Of a stretch of 64,000 bases of DNA, positions 42,690-54,585 are shown in pieces; positions within the stretch are counted from its first letter, which is position 1, and each line of letters opens with the position of its first letter. The notes under the pieces are model-generated. The model was not told where the DNA came from. It did not search any database and was given only the letters and a program-made list of their open reading frames with translations. Source of the DNA: Bufo bufo (Eukaryota; Chordata; Amphibia; Anura; Bufonidae). The position numbers were made by a program, and so were the translations under genes. Where the stretch lies: positions 516,484,852-516,548,851 of the forward strand of contig NC_053390.1 in the NCBI RefSeq assembly GCF_905171765.1, in the 5' to 3' direction.

Positions 42690-43925
42690 TATAATTAGCG
42701 AATATGATGAATGTATTCGTCATATTCCTCAAAACGAAGATAACGAAGTATTCTACATCTTCGTTTTAGCTACCAATTCGTCAACTTCGCTAATTCTAGC
42801 AATCAAATAGGAAAGTTGACTATAGAGACAGCTAAGTTTAATTCGCTATGCGATTATACTACTTTGCTTTTTTTTTTTTTTTATTGAATAGTTAAATACT
42901 TGATTATTATAATGATTCTATTTATAAAAAAAAAAAAAAGCAAAGTAATATAATCGCATAGCGAATTAAACACAGCTGTCTCTATAGTCAACCTTCCTAT
43001 TTGATTGCTAGATTTAGCGAAGTTGACGAATAGGTAGCTAAAACGAAGATGGAGAATACTTTGTTATCTTCATTTTGAGGAATATGACGAATACATTCGT
43101 CATATTCGCTAATTCTACCAAGCCAACCATAGTAAACCAGGTCCAAGTTGAAATAGCAATTTGATTAATTCAAGTTATAATAATCGAATTTCGATTTCAA
43201 CTTAGCACTGCTATATTCCATATTAGGCTAGAATTAACGAATATGGAATATAGCAGTGCTAAGTTGAAATCGCAATTCGATTATTATAACTTGAATTAAT
43301 CGAATTGCTATTTCAACTTGGACCTGGTTTACTATGGTTGGCTTGGTAGAATTAGCAAATATGACGAATGTATTCGTCATATTCCTCAAAACAAAGATAA
43401 CAAAGTATTCTCCATCTTCGTTTTAGCTACCCATTCGTCAACTTCGCTAATTCTAGCAATCCAATAGGAAGGTTGACTATAGAGACAGCTGTGTTTAATT
43501 CGCTATGCGATTGTATTACTTTGCTTTTTTTATTTTTATAAATATATTCATTATAATAATCAAGTATTTAACTATTCAATAAAAAAAAAAAAAGCTAAGT
43601 AATATAATCGCATAGCGAATTAAACTTAGCTGTCTCTATAGTCAACTTTCCTATTTGATTGCTAGAATTAGCGAAGTTGACGAATATGGAGCTAAAATGA
43701 AGATGGAGAATACTTCGTTATCTTAGTTTTGAGGAATATGATGAATACATTTGTCATATTCGCTAATTCTACCAAGCCAACCAGGTCCAAGTTGAAATAG
43801 CAATGCGATTAATTCAAGTTATAATAATCGAATTTCGATTTCAACTTAGCACTGCTATATTCCATATTAGACTAGAATTAACGAATATGGAATATAGCAG
43901 TGCTAAGTTGAAATCGAAATTCGAG
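42690..43925. repeat. AT-rich cluster of four adjoining palindromes
   Basis: Palindrome A (42690-43115, centre about 42905) pairs ATTAGCGAATATGATGAATG with its reverse. Palindrome B (43118-43349, centre about 43233) pairs CCAAGCCAACCATAGTAAAC with its reverse. A second copy of A (about 43350-43770, centre about 43560) and a second, partial copy of B (43772-43925, centre about 43872) follow. Order A-B-A-B, so the pair itself is duplicated. Poly-A/T runs sit at the A centres. Confidence 0.88.
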
Positions 43926-43929
43926 TCTT

Positions 43930-44438
43930 CCATTGCCAGTAAGTATCAAGAGGCTAGTTACAAAATATTGTCAAGGTGGTACTATGTTCCGACCCGTCTC
44001 CAAAGAATGTTTCCGACAGCGTCCCCTCTGTGCTGGCGATGTGAATCGTCCCAGGGTTCACTTCTCCATATTTTCTGGCAATGTAACAAAATCAGGCATT
44101 TTTGGGACTCAATTCACAGGGCTTTATCGTCCATTTTCCCTTTCACTATTCCAAATTCGCCAGGTTTTTTCTTATTGCTTCACTCGGATTTGCCCATGAG
44201 CTTACTCCGACGCTCCTGTTTGCGACATCTGGTCATTGCGGCTAGGTCTTGCATCCCGGTGAAGTGGAAATCCTCTGCTCCACCATCCACTGAATTGTGG
44301 ATTCAAAAAGTGGAAGAGATCCGGAGAATGGAGGAACTAACAGCATCCTTGAAGTGCAACAACAAAACCTTTGTCACGACTTGGACCCCTTGGTTCACCT
44401 TCCAAGATTCAGCCGAGTATCAATCCTTGCTTACCTGA
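43930..44438 (+). pseudogene. L1-type LINE, C-terminal end of ORF2 (5'-truncated)
   Basis: An uninterrupted 169-codon stretch resembling the C-terminus of L1/Tx1-like ORF2: KILSRWYYVPTRLQRMFP, then CWRCESSQGSLLHIFWQC, a C-x2-C-x8-H-x4-C putative nucleic-acid-binding knuckle typical of that region, and HFWDSIHRALSSI. The reverse transcriptase is absent. The junction with the palindrome cluster at about 43927 marks 5' truncation. A 3' untranslated stretch follows to at least 44660, with a run of ten C at about 44493. Confidence 0.8.
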
Positions 44439-44663
44439 AAGTGTCCCTTACGCCTAACCCTCCTATTAAGTCTTCTCCAACTGGATTTGTCCCCCCCCCC
44501 CCCTTCTGTGGTGTGTCTTTTCCTTCTGTCAGTTTTATTGATGTTATTGGTATTATGATAAGAATACTTTGTGATTGGCCACTTTTAGAGAGTGGTTTTT
44601 CTTTTTGTTTGTCATGATCATTATTATTTTGCTCAGTCACTATCATGGATATCATATGCTATG

Positions 44664-46224
44664 TACAGTCGTGGCCAAAAGTTTTGAGAATGACACAAAT
44701 ATTAGTTTTCACAAAGTTTGCTGCTAAACTGCTTTTAGATCTTTGTTTCAGTTGTTTCTGTGATGTAGTGAAATATAATTACACGCACTTCATACGTTTC
44801 AAAGGCTTTTATCGACAATTACATGACATTTATGCAAAGAGTCAGTATTTGCAGTGTTGGCCCTTCTTTTTCAGGACCTCTGCAATTCGACTGGGCATGC
44901 TCTCAATCAACTTCTGGGCCAATTCCTGACTGATAGCAACCCATTCTTTCATAATCACTTCTTGGAGTTTGTCAGAATTAGTGGATTTTTGTTTGTCCAC
45001 CCACCTCTTGAGGATTGACCACAAGTTCTCAATGGGATTAAGATCTGGGGAGTTTCCAGGCCATGGACCCAAAATGTCAACGTTTTGGTCCCCGAGCCAC
45101 TTAGTTATCACATTTGCCTTATGGAACGGTGCTCCATCGTGCTGGAAAATGCATTGTTCTTCACCAAACTGTCGTTGGATTGTTGGAAGAAGTTGCTGTT
45201 GGAGGGTGTTTTGGTACCATTCTTTATTCATGGCTGTGTTTTTGGGCAAAATTGTGAGTGAGCCCACTCCCTTGGATGAGAAGCAACCCCACACATGAAT
45301 GGTCTCAGGATGCTTTACTGTTGGCATGACACAGGACTGATGGTAGCGCTCACCTTTTCTTCTATGGACAAGCCTTTTTCCAGATGCCCCAAACAATCGG
45401 AAAGAGGCTTCATCGGAGAATATGACTTTGCCCCAGTCCTCAGCAGTCCATTCACCTTACTTTCTGCAGAAGATCAATCTGTCCCTGATGTTTTTTTTGG
45501 AGAGAAGTGGCTTCTTTGCTGGCCTTCTTGACACCAGGCCATCTTCCAAAAGTCTTCGCCTCACTGTGCGTGCAGATGCGCTCACACCTGCCTGCTGCCA
45601 TTCGTGAGCAAGCTCTGCACTGGTGGCACTCCGATCCCGCAGCTGAATCCTCTTTGGGAGACGATCCTGGCGCTTGCTGGACTTTCTTGGACGCCCTGAA
45701 GCCTTCTTAACAAGAATTGAACCTCTTTCCTTGAAGTTCTTGGTGATCCTATAAATTGTTGATTGAGGTGCAATCTTAGTAGCCACAATATCCTTGCCTG
45801 TGAAGCCATTTTTATGCAACACAATGATGGCTGCACGCGTTTCTTTGCAGGTCACCATGGTTAACAATGGAAGAACAATGATTTCAAGCATCACCCTCCT
45901 TTTAACATGTCAAGTCTGCCATTTTAACCCAATCAGCCTGACATAATGATCTCCAGCGTTGTGCTCGTCAACATTCTCACCTGAGTTAACAAGACGATTA
46001 CTGAAATGATCTCAGCAGGTCCTTTAATGACAGCAATGAAATGCAGTGGAAAGGTTTTTTTGGGATTAAGTTAATTTTCATGGCAAAGAAGGACTATGCA
46101 ATTCATCTGATCACTCTTCATAACATTCTGGAGTATATGCAAATTGCTATTATAAAAACTTAAGCAGCAACTTTTCCAATTTCCAATATTTATGTAATTC
46201 TCAAAACTTTTGGCCACGACTGTA
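44664..46224 (-). mobile_element. Tc1-like element of DD35E type
   Basis: Ends TACAGTCGTGGCCAAAAG and its reverse (to 46224) are inverted repeats with TA at both sides. One minus-strand transposase with a single stop. Inserted into the L1 3' region. Confidence 0.92.
44842..45858 (-). pseudogene. Tc1-like transposase, DD35E, one stop
   Basis: From the Met at 45858 the frame spans 338 codons to 44842 with one TAA at 45457-45459, between FCRK and GEWTAEDW. N-terminal helix-turn-helix (LHKNGFTGKDIVATKIAPQS), linker ASGRPRKSSKRQ, second helix-turn-helix (SASARTVRRRLLEDG), then the catalytic Asp in IFSDEASF, Asp in FQHDGAPFH and Glu in PDLNPIENLW. There are 35 residues between the last two, placing it in the DD35E group. 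Apart from the stop the protein is full length and all three catalytic residues remain. Confidence 0.92.
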
Positions 46225-46753
46225 TAGTTGTTCCACTTTGGAATACTCCTCCCCGACAAGCGTCCCCGTCAACATAGGAACGCCTGGGGGTTAGAATATA
46301 CCATTGGATCTGAGTTTTCACAATCTCTTTGATTCTCATTACAAAAATTTGCATTACTAAAATTCGCAATCAACACTGCTCCTAAAGTCAAAGATATTGC
46401 AGCCTTGTGTACTGGGAGGGATCATGTGTACTGATTAAAAAAATATCTAGAATATTCGAAATTTTGAATATATATCACTATATTCTAAATATTCGCGAAT
46501 TCTCGAAGTGCCGATATTTGCTATAAAAATTCGCAATTTGAATATTCGTGATCAACACTATTTTAAGTTTCCAGCTGGGTGAGGTGGTAACACACGAAAT
46601 GGAGTATGGGAGTGACCTTCCCACCCAAACTCTTCAGTCACTCCTAAATCCCGGACCCAAATTCCAGCTACCACAAACTCGGCGATCTAACATCACTGGT
46701 TGCCATTTACATCCGGGATTTACATCACTTAGAGCACCAACCTCAATGACACA
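46225..46753. other. flank between two Tc1 elements
   Basis: The first part continues the L1/AT-rich element (words AATATTCGCGAATTC near 46490). From 46561 to 46753 nothing is recognised. Confidence 0.4.
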
Positions 46754-48282
46754 TACAGTCCTTTAAGACAACTTGAAAAATGGCAAAATATCATATTTAG
46801 CATGGCTGGATCTTAACAAGGTTCCAAGTAGAGCTTCAACATGCAACAAGAAGAAATGGGAGTGAGACAAAACATTTTTTGAGCATTCAATTTAATGAAA
46901 ACAACCAATAAACTGAAACAGGCTGTTTTTCAGCTGATCAAAAGTTTAGGACCACACCTCCAAAAAAAATAATAAAACCCCCCAAAACAGAAATCCAACT
47001 TCCAAACATGAACTCAGTAATGAGTAGCTCCGCCATTATTGTTTATCACTTCAAAAATTCGTTTTGGCATGCTTGATGCAAGTGTTTCCATGAGGTGAGT
47101 GGGAACATTTCTCCAAGTGGTGAAGACGGCCGCACGAAGGCCATCTACTGTCTGGAACTGTTGTCAATTTTTGTAAACTTCCCTTGCCATCCATCCCCAA
47201 AGGTTCTCAATTGGATTTAGATCAGGGGAACACGCAGGATGGGCCAAAAGAGTGATGTTATTCTCCTGGAAGAAGTCCCTTGTCCTGCGGGCATTGTGTA
47301 CTGTACCGTTGTCCTGTTGAAAAAACCCAGTCGTTACCACACAGACGAGGGCCCTCAGTCATGAGGAATTCTCTCTGCAACATCTGGACACAGCCAGCGG
47401 CCGTTTGACGCCCCTGCACTTCCTGAAGCTCCATTGTTCAACTGAAAGAAAAAGCACCCCAGACCATTATGGCGCCCTCTCCACTGTGGCGCGTAGAAAA
47501 CATCTCAGGTGGGATCTGCTTGTCATGCCAATAACGTTGGGAACCATCAGGAGCATCAAGGTTAAATTTTTTCTCATTAGAGAATTAAACTTTTTTCCAC
47601 CTTTGAATGTCCCATGTTTGGTGCTCTCTTGCAAAGTCCAAACGAGCAGTTCTGTGGCGTTCAAAGAGACGAGGTCTTTGAAGACGTTTTTTGTTTTTGA
47701 AGCCCTTCAGTCTCAGATGCCACCTGATGGTTATGGGGCTGCAGTCAGCAGCAGTAAGGGCCTTAATTTGGGTCAAGGATCATCCAGTGTCTTGAGGGAC
47801 AGCCAATTGGATCCTCCGGCTCAGTGCTGATGAATTTTTTTTGGGTCTTCCACTTGACTTTTTTGTTCCATAACCCTCAGGATCATTTAAGAAATTCCAA
47901 ATGACTGTCTTACTGCGTCCCACAGCAGCAGCGATGGCTCGCTGTGAGAGACCCTGCTTATGCAGTTCAACAACCCGACTACGTTCAAAAAGGGAGAGTT
48001 TTTCTGCCTTTGCCTTCACAACATGTGACTACCTGACAGAAAATGACAATGAATCCACATCTTTGCACAGATTTGGCCTTTTAAAGGCATGTGGTCCTAA
48101 AATTTTGATTCAGTTTAATCGTTATTTTCAATTAATTGAATGCTCATAAAATGTTTTGTCTCACTCTCATTTCTTCTTGTTGCATGTTGAAGCTCTACTT
48201 GGAACCTTGTTAAGATCCAACAATGTAAAATATGATTTTTTGCCATTTTTCAAGTGGTCTTAAACTTTTGATCAGGACTGTA
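46754..48282 (-). mobile_element. Tc1-like element with long inverted ends, decayed
   Basis: Termini TACAGTCC at 46754 and its reverse at 48282. Inverted similarity runs for about 170 bp (GATCTTAACAAGGTTCCAAG and AAGCTTCAACATGCAAC-type blocks); about 20 bp present in the right arm are missing from the left. Carries a broken transposase on the minus strand. Confidence 0.88.
47000..48019 (-). pseudogene. Tc1-like transposase, DD34E ancestry, first Asp lost
   Basis: Starts at 48019 (KLSLFERSRVVELHKQGLSQ, helix-turn-helix) with linker SSGRPKKNSSALSRRI. The first catalytic motif near 47555 reads FSNEKKFN with Asn where Asp is required, right after a TAA. The second motif FFQQDNGTVH (about 47315) and third PDLNPIENL (about 47210) remain, 34 residues apart. 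Frameshifts separate the pieces near 47777 and 47600. The C-terminal end near 47010 (INNNGGA) is still readable. Non-functional. Confidence 0.85.
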
Positions 48283-48596
48283 CTTGCCATCAATAACCTC
48301 ACCCCTTGGATGCTTACAGTATGTACACCTGTTTTCCCCATAGATCAATGGATACTGAAAAATCACATCCGTGCATATGGAGTTGTGTCAAAACATCCAT
48401 TTATTTACAAATTTTCCTCTAAACTGCTGAAAAGAGGACATTCGATATTGTACAATATCCTTTCAGTACAGCATAAGAAAACTATAATTCACTATAAAAC
48501 ATGTTTATGTTTGTGACAATATTAAAAACAGTGCTATTGAGGGAGCTCACCGGAATACAGCCCGGCCTGCTATATCACCTAGCTAATGTACTGAAA
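48283..48596. other. short unassigned stretch
   Basis: Nothing recognised between the Tc1 right end and the start of the left inverted arm. Confidence 0.4.
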
Positions 48597-49690
48597 ATAT
48601 TTAATTAATGGCTGGCTTCATACCGAAAAAGAAACAGCATATAAAAGACATACTGTATACCTATTTATTACTATTGTTGTCTTAAAATTCAATATAACCT
48701 ACATATATCGAAAAAATGTTCCTATATTTTTCATACAAAACCTTAAAATATGAAATAAAAATGGCTAGTTTCATAAATTGCTCATATAGTACTCGAGTCA
48801 AAATGATATACAGTCACGGCCCCTCTCTTAGTTCCTTGTGCGGAGCTCACGCACTATTTGGAACAATATTGTATTCCAAAGAGATATTACAAATCTTTAC
48901 AAGATATCCCGTTGTTATTATCTTGTAATATATTGATTCTCAAGCAGTAGTCTCGTTATTGCCACTTTGTGTGTTATAATTATCTCTTCACAAGACAGTT
49001 CAATACGTAGTATATTTATTCAATATTTCAGTCAGCATTTAAATTAGATGAATCTTGCGCTGCTGATTCCCACAGTTGGTCTGCGCGTTAGTGCCGGCAC
49101 TTACTTTACCGTGCATGCGGGTTGAGAGTTCCAAGACGCTGATTGTGTTTAAGGCTTTAAAGCGCCGATTGTATTTCGTGGCTGTGAGATTTTTCCTCAA
49201 GTTCTTTATATCGCTGTGTTCAGATGTCTACCAGACGCTTAGTGGTCAAAAAGTCATATGAAAAGCGAGGGACAAAATCAATCCTTATATTGGCTTGCCC
49301 TGATCTATAGAAAACCTGTATTGGTCTAGATAGGGCTAATACATTAATATAAAATCTGGACCGGACTGTGTGTTCTCAACCATCTTTCATGCACTATTCA
49401 GACGTTGCGGTATATGTATTCAAAACGTATTGGATTAAGTTTATCCGATATTCAGATAAAATTATGCTCTGGCTCTTATACCGATACTTAACCATGAATA
49501 ACTTCTCTTCATATGATAATCTTTCGCATAATCATAATATTCATATTTAATAATATATCCTGCGTGGAGCTTTTCTACACTATATTTATACTCCACATTT
49601 CCGCAGGACCTATACCTTCTACATATAACATTACTGTACTTCCCGATTTTAAAAAATATTTAATAAAAAATGAGAAATACTAAAAACTGA
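48597..49690 (-). repeat. left arm of a long inverted repeat (Penelope-like terminal repeat)
   Basis: Reverse complement of blocks at 56380-56606, 59832-60870 and 62490-62575, about 1.1 kb without the insertions in the right arm. It lies 3' of the GIY-YIG fragment in that gene's direction. The hammerhead-like motif present in the right arm is reduced here to a remnant at about 49220-49240 (minus AAGCGTCTGG). CTTATACC at 49476-49483 marks the uninterrupted site corresponding to the 8-bp duplication around the hAT insertion in the right arm. Confidence 0.8.
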
Positions 49691-49949
49691 AAAACAAAAT
49701 AAAACATAAAAAATAAGAAATAATAATAAATAAAAATAAAAAAAATAGAAAAAGTATTGATGTTATAGGGCCAGTGGAGGGATGCAGGACACGTCTGCGT
49801 GCTAGTAAAACAGCCTGGCATCAACATGTCGTGTAAACCCTCCACCGGTCCTCTTATAGAAAACCAAACATTTCCATCCTGAATTGAGTCCCGAAGGTGC
49901 TAGCAATCCAAATTTATAAATCATTCTCGATTCATACCTTGACATTTTT

Positions 49950-50585
49950 TTATATGAAGTCTCCTCCCCTCCAATCTTTCTTTACTGATTGAATTGCTGT
50001 AGATTTTAGACCTGCTGGATTATTTGCATGATATTGTTTGAAGTGTTGTGATAGTGTATGTTTTTCATACCCTCTTCTAATATTATTTATGTGTTCTGAT
50101 ATTCTGGCTTTTAGTGTTCTCCCTGTACGACCTATATATTGTTTTGACACATTCTATGATATATATTACTGCTGTGCTATTACATGTTAATGTTTCATTG
50201 ATTTCCCATTTATAGGTATTGGTATTTGATATTACTGTAGCAGTTTTTCTGTCAAATTTCATGACCTTACAGTTACTACATAGGCCGCATCTATAGAAGC
50301 CTTCAAGATTTTCCTACCGTGTCCTTATAGATCTCTCTTTCTGTCTTTTTATAGTTGGGGCCACTTGTAATCCTAAATTGGAAGCTTTTGTATATACTAT
50401 GGGTGGTCTCTTTGGGAGGGTTGCTGCCAGTATCTTATCTTCTTGTAATAAATGCCAGTGTTTAATGATAATGGTGGTTATTTTTTTATATTGTATATTG
50501 AAGGGTAATATTATTTAAGAAGACTCCTCTATTTCTTTTTTAGTTTTTTCTTTTGTTTGAAAAAATGTTCCCCTGTCTAATAATT
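49950..50585 (-). pseudogene. Penelope-like element, C-terminal GIY-YIG endonuclease fragment
   Basis: On the minus strand, sequence near 50385-50420 reads RPPIVYTKASNLG and near 50285 FYRCGLCSNCKVM, resembling the linker with a CxxC motif before the endonuclease of Penelope-like retroelements. The GIY-YIG domain follows at 49950-50150 with KQYIGRTGRTLKARISEH and TLSQHFKQYH. A stop interrupts near 50330. The reverse transcriptase that should precede it is absent; upstream is cut by the gypsy element at 50665 and only about 200 bp of unknown sequence (56176-56380) follow before the right arm. Confidence 0.72.
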
Positions 50586-50664
50586 TTACTTTATTTAAGG
50601 AATTATTTAGCAGCGGCAAGAGATAATTTTTTTCTAAAAATTGAGCTTTCATAGAGTCTGCTTC

Positions 50665-51316
50665 TGTCATGACCGGCATCACGCAAAGGGAGGGAAATGG
50701 GAAGGCCCTGTCCAAGGGAGAGGGAAAGGTGGTGACCCCTGACTCACCTTGAGGCTGGCACCTGACTGCCCTGACATCCCTAGATGGGTTCCTCACCCGT
50801 ACGCCGATCACGTGCCTAAACACTGGCTTTCACTAAGATGAGCCCTACGTAGTGAACAGGGTGGTGGGATCACTAGTCCGCACCACTGACACTAAAGGAA
50901 AACACCAAGGAGAGGACAGACAATACAGACAAAACATATAATCCCAGGTGGGCGAAAACAGCAGACAACAAAAGCCCAACAGGGATCCGGAGGGTAACGC
51001 TCTGGAACAACAACCAGGGATCACAGCAACTCAGCTCCAGTGGGTCAGTATAGAAGTCCAGGCAGGAAGCTCTATATCTGGCAACCAGAGAAGTGGGAGA
51101 GGGGAATATAAGGAGGTTGGGAGTGCTGGACAAGAAACAGCTGAGGAGAAGAAGCTACGGATCCCTGAGTGAGCCAAAAAGGGTTGCAAGGCAAACCCAG
51201 AAAGCTACCATTAAGAAACAGCACTATCTTTATACATAGAGCGCGCAGCCACCCGCTGCGACTTCCTGACCCCGGGTATAACGGAGTCAGACGTGGCTCT
51301 TGACACCCTCGTGACA
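50665..51316 (-). repeat. 3' LTR of gypsy element 3
   Basis: 652 bp, minus strand TGTCACGAGG...GGTCATGACA. A polypurine tract (minus AAAGGGGGG) lies at 51319-51327. The pol frame ends within it at 51211. Confidence 0.92.
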
Positions 51317-52671
51317 GTACCCCCCTTTCCACGAGGGGCCTCCGGACACTCAGGACTAGGTCTCTCAGGATGAGAGGCATGAAAAGCCCGAACTAACCTG
51401 TCGGCGTTTACCTCAGACGCTGGAACCCACATTCTTTCCTCGGGACCGTAACCCGGGACCCGACGAGAATCAACAATTTTGGATAATTGAAACTCTAGAT
51501 TACCATCCACAATAACAGGAGGGGGTGGCAGCGGTGATGGTTCTAGAGGTGGAACATACTTTTTGAGTAACGACTTATGGAAGACGTTATGAATTTTAAA
51601 AGTCTGAGGTAGCTCCAGGCAAAAAGCCACGGGGTTAATGATGGCTACTATTTTGTAAGGACCAATGAACCTAGGACCCAGTTTCCAAGAGGGAACCTTT
51701 AATTTAGTATTCCTAGTAGATAACCACACATAGTCATTCACATCTAGGTCCGGACCTAGCGACCGTTTCTTATCAGCCATGCATTTATATTTACCTCCCA
51801 TATTTTTCAAATTAGCTTGCACTTTCTGCCATACAGATGAAAGAGATGACGAAAACCGTTCCTCTTCGGGAACCCCAGAAGACCCCCCCTCTTTGAAAGT
51901 ACAGAATTGGGGATGAAAACCATATGCACCAAGAAATGGTGACTTGCCAGTGGATTCCGGACGGCGATTATTTATGGCACACTCGGCTAACGGTAAATAT
52001 GATGATCACACCTCTTGGTTTTCAGACACAAAACACCTTAGATATGTCTCAAGGTTTTGGTTGGTACGCTCAGTCTGTCCATTCGACTGAGGATGGAAAG
52101 CTGAGGAAAAGGATAAGTGTACCCCCAAACGGGAACAAAAAGCTTTCCAAAACTTAGAAATAAACTGGGTTCCCCAATCCGAAACAACATCGGAAGGGAC
52201 CCCGTGAAGCTTCACGATTTCACTGATGAATACCTGAGCAAGAGTCTTAGCATTAGGTAGTGCGGGTAACGCAATGAAGTGTACCATCTTTCTAAACCTG
52301 TCTACTACTACCAAGATAACTGTTTTACCCGCAGACAAAGGTAAGTCAGTAATAAAATCCATTGACAGATGTGTCCATGGCCTATTGGGGATGACAAGTG
52401 GCAATAAAGACCCTGCAGGACGTGTATGAGAGACTTTCGCGCACGCACAAGTAGAACAAGTAGAACAAGTAGACACAAAATCCATTACATCCTGACGCAA
52501 CCTTGGCCACCAAAAACGACGAGACAATAGTTCCAAGGTTGCTTTACTACCCGGGTGCCCAGCAAGTGCCGAATTATGATGTTCCTTTAATAATTTGAGA
52601 CGCAGGTTTAACAGTACAAACAATTTCTCTGAGGGGCAAGAGACCGGGGCGTCCCCCTGGGCCTCTAACAC
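51211..52671 (-). pseudogene. integrase and shortened chromodomain of gypsy element 3
   Basis: Zinc domain with EHHNSALAGHPG; its cysteine end is expanded to STCSTCSTC by three copies of a 9-bp unit at about 52448-52475. Core Asp in MDFITDLP, Asp in VSDWGTQF and Glu in NGQTERTNQ, 35 apart. The frame is broken at about 52006 and resumes in the same phase at 51822 with the C-terminal region (VWLSTRNTKLKVPSWKLGP). The chromodomain reads KIVDSRRVPGYGPEERMWVP; compared with element 1 it lacks ten residues including the LQYLVHWEG strand, so chromatin binding is probably lost. Confidence 0.9.
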
Positions 52672-52719
52672 CTTCCAACAACCACTCCTCTTTGTAGAAT
52701 GGGTACCAGATCACTCACA

Positions 52720-54098
52720 TTACCCCCTCCAGGGAAACAACGAGATAATGCATCTGCCTTGGTATTTTTTGCCCCAGGACGATAGGTAATAAAAAAAGTT
52801 AAACCTGGTAAAAAATAGCGACCACCTAGCTTGTCTAGGGGTGAGACGCTTAGCTGATTCGAGGTACAGAAGGTTTTTGTGGTCTGTAATCACTGTGACG
52901 GGGTGGATTGCCCCCTCTAAAAAGTGACGCCATTCTTCAAACGCTAGTTTAATAGCTAATAGTTCCCTATTGCCAATATCACAGTTCTTCTCCGCTGCAG
53001 ATAGTTTTTTAGAAAAGAAAGCACAAGGACGCCATTTGCCAGGAGACGGACCCTGAGACAGTACAGCCCCCACTCCCACCTCTGACGCATCTACTTCAAC
53101 AATAAAAGGCTGGGAGACATCAGGTTGGATTAGTACAGGTGCCGAGGTAAACCTCTCTTTTAGAGAGGAAAAAGCAATTTTAGCGGCGTCAGACCATTTA
53201 GAAAAATCAGTCCCCTTCCTAGTCATGTCAGTAAGGGGTTTGACAATCACCGAATAATTTTTTATGAACTTTCTGTAGAAATTTGCGAAGCCCAAGAACC
53301 GTTGCAGTGCTTTGAGGTTCTCAGGAAGATCCCAATCTAAGATTGCCTGGACCTTCCTAGGATCCATACGGAAACCTGAAGCAGATAATAAATAACCTAG
53401 GAACTGTATTTCCTGAACGGCGAAGACACACTTTTCAATTTTCCCATATAATTTATTCGTCCGTAGGACCTGCAGTACCTGTCTGACATGCACCTCATGT
53501 GTTTTCAGATCAGACGAATAAATTAAAATATCATCTAGGTATATCACCACAAACCTGCCGATAAGATGACTAAAAATGTCATTAACGAAATGTTGGAAGA
53601 CAGCAGGAGCATTGGTCAGACCGAAAGGCATGACTAGATTTTCATAATGCCCCTCAGGGGTGTTAAAAGCTGTCTTCCACTCATCCCCTTCCTTGATATG
53701 AATCAGATTGTAGGCCCCCCTAAGATCAAGTTTGGAGAACCACCTAGCACCCGCTATCTGATTAAACAGGTCAGGAATGAGAGGAAGAGGGTATGGGTCT
53801 CGGATGGTTATCCGGTTTAGTTCACGGAAATCTAGGCAAGGACGCAGGCCCCCATCTTTTTTTTAACAAAGAAAAACCCTGCAGCCACGGGTGAAGAAGA
53901 GGGTCTGATGTGTCCCTTAGCCAAGCTCTCGGAGATATAATCTTTCATGGCTTGTCTCTCCGGACCTGAAAGATTATATAACCTGGTCTTGGGTAATTTT
54001 ACACCAGGAATCAGATTAACCGGGCAATCATAAGGACAGTGAGGTGGTAACTTCTGGCAACCCTTTTCAGAAAAAAACGTCCTCAAAGTCCGAAACAA
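52720..54098 (-). pseudogene. reverse transcriptase and RNase H of gypsy element 3
   Basis: The fingers start ([34 protein letters not shown]) lies at 53832-54098. A frame change in the T-run at about 53857-53866 then leads to the rest in another frame: [17 protein letters not shown], catalytic [13 protein letters not shown] (intact YLDD), then RNase [17 protein letters not shown] and [13 protein letters not shown] second shift near 52790 spoils the RNase H end. Catalytic residues are retained. Confidence 0.9.
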
Positions 54099-54163
54099 AT
54101 TTATGTAGAGTAGCTATGGAGGCGACTAAGCAATTGCTATTTAAGCAATTTTCTCTGCAATGC

Positions 54164-54574
54164 TCACTCCACTATAAATATTTCCCTGGCCTGCCAATCT
54201 GCCACTGGATTGTGCGCTACCAACCAGGGAAGACCCAATACCATAGGAGTGGGAAGCCCCTCCAGTACATAACATGAAAGACACTCGTTCTGGTGGTCCC
54301 CTACCCGAAGGTGTAAGTTATGGACAATGTGAGTGAGGTTTCTCTGAGACAGAGGAGCAGAATAAATAGCGAATGTGGGAATAGATCTCTGTAGCGTACA
54401 GAGAGACAAACCCATAGTGTGGGCAAAATGGGCATCTATCAAATTTACTCCTGCTCCACTGTCTAGAAAGAAAGAAATAGTCTCCGTCTTAACACCAAAA
54501 ACAACAACTGCTGGCAACACAAATTGAGATGTTCGTATGGAGGAAACGTATACCCCCCGGCTGACATCCTCCAC
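54164..54574 (-). pseudogene. aspartic protease of gypsy element 3
   Basis: Open 136-codon stretch in -1 phase relative to gag, with the active-site FFLDSGAGVNLID and the C-terminal MVLGLPWLVAHNP. It ends 65 bp before the reverse transcriptase frame, which is in a different phase, so pol is interrupted here. Confidence 0.88.
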
Positions 54575-54585
54575 ACAGCCTAGGG

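Larger units (their letters stand above)
42505..46560. mobile_element. hAT-like AT-rich element with nested palindromes (composite)
   Basis: Left end TAGTGATGAGCGG and right end, reversed, TAGTGTTGATCACG resemble the termini of the hAT copies here. Sequence near both ends is full of ATTCGCGAATATTCG-like words. Inside lie the palindrome cluster, an L1 3' end and a Tc1 element. No 8-bp duplication was found, so the two ends may not belong to one insertion. Confidence 0.4.

Noticed and set aside
42505..46560. A single complete hAT element with defined 8-bp duplications
   Set aside because: The ends look hAT-like but the flanking 8 bases do not match (GTGCTGAT against TTTTAAGT), so only a tentative composite is listed.
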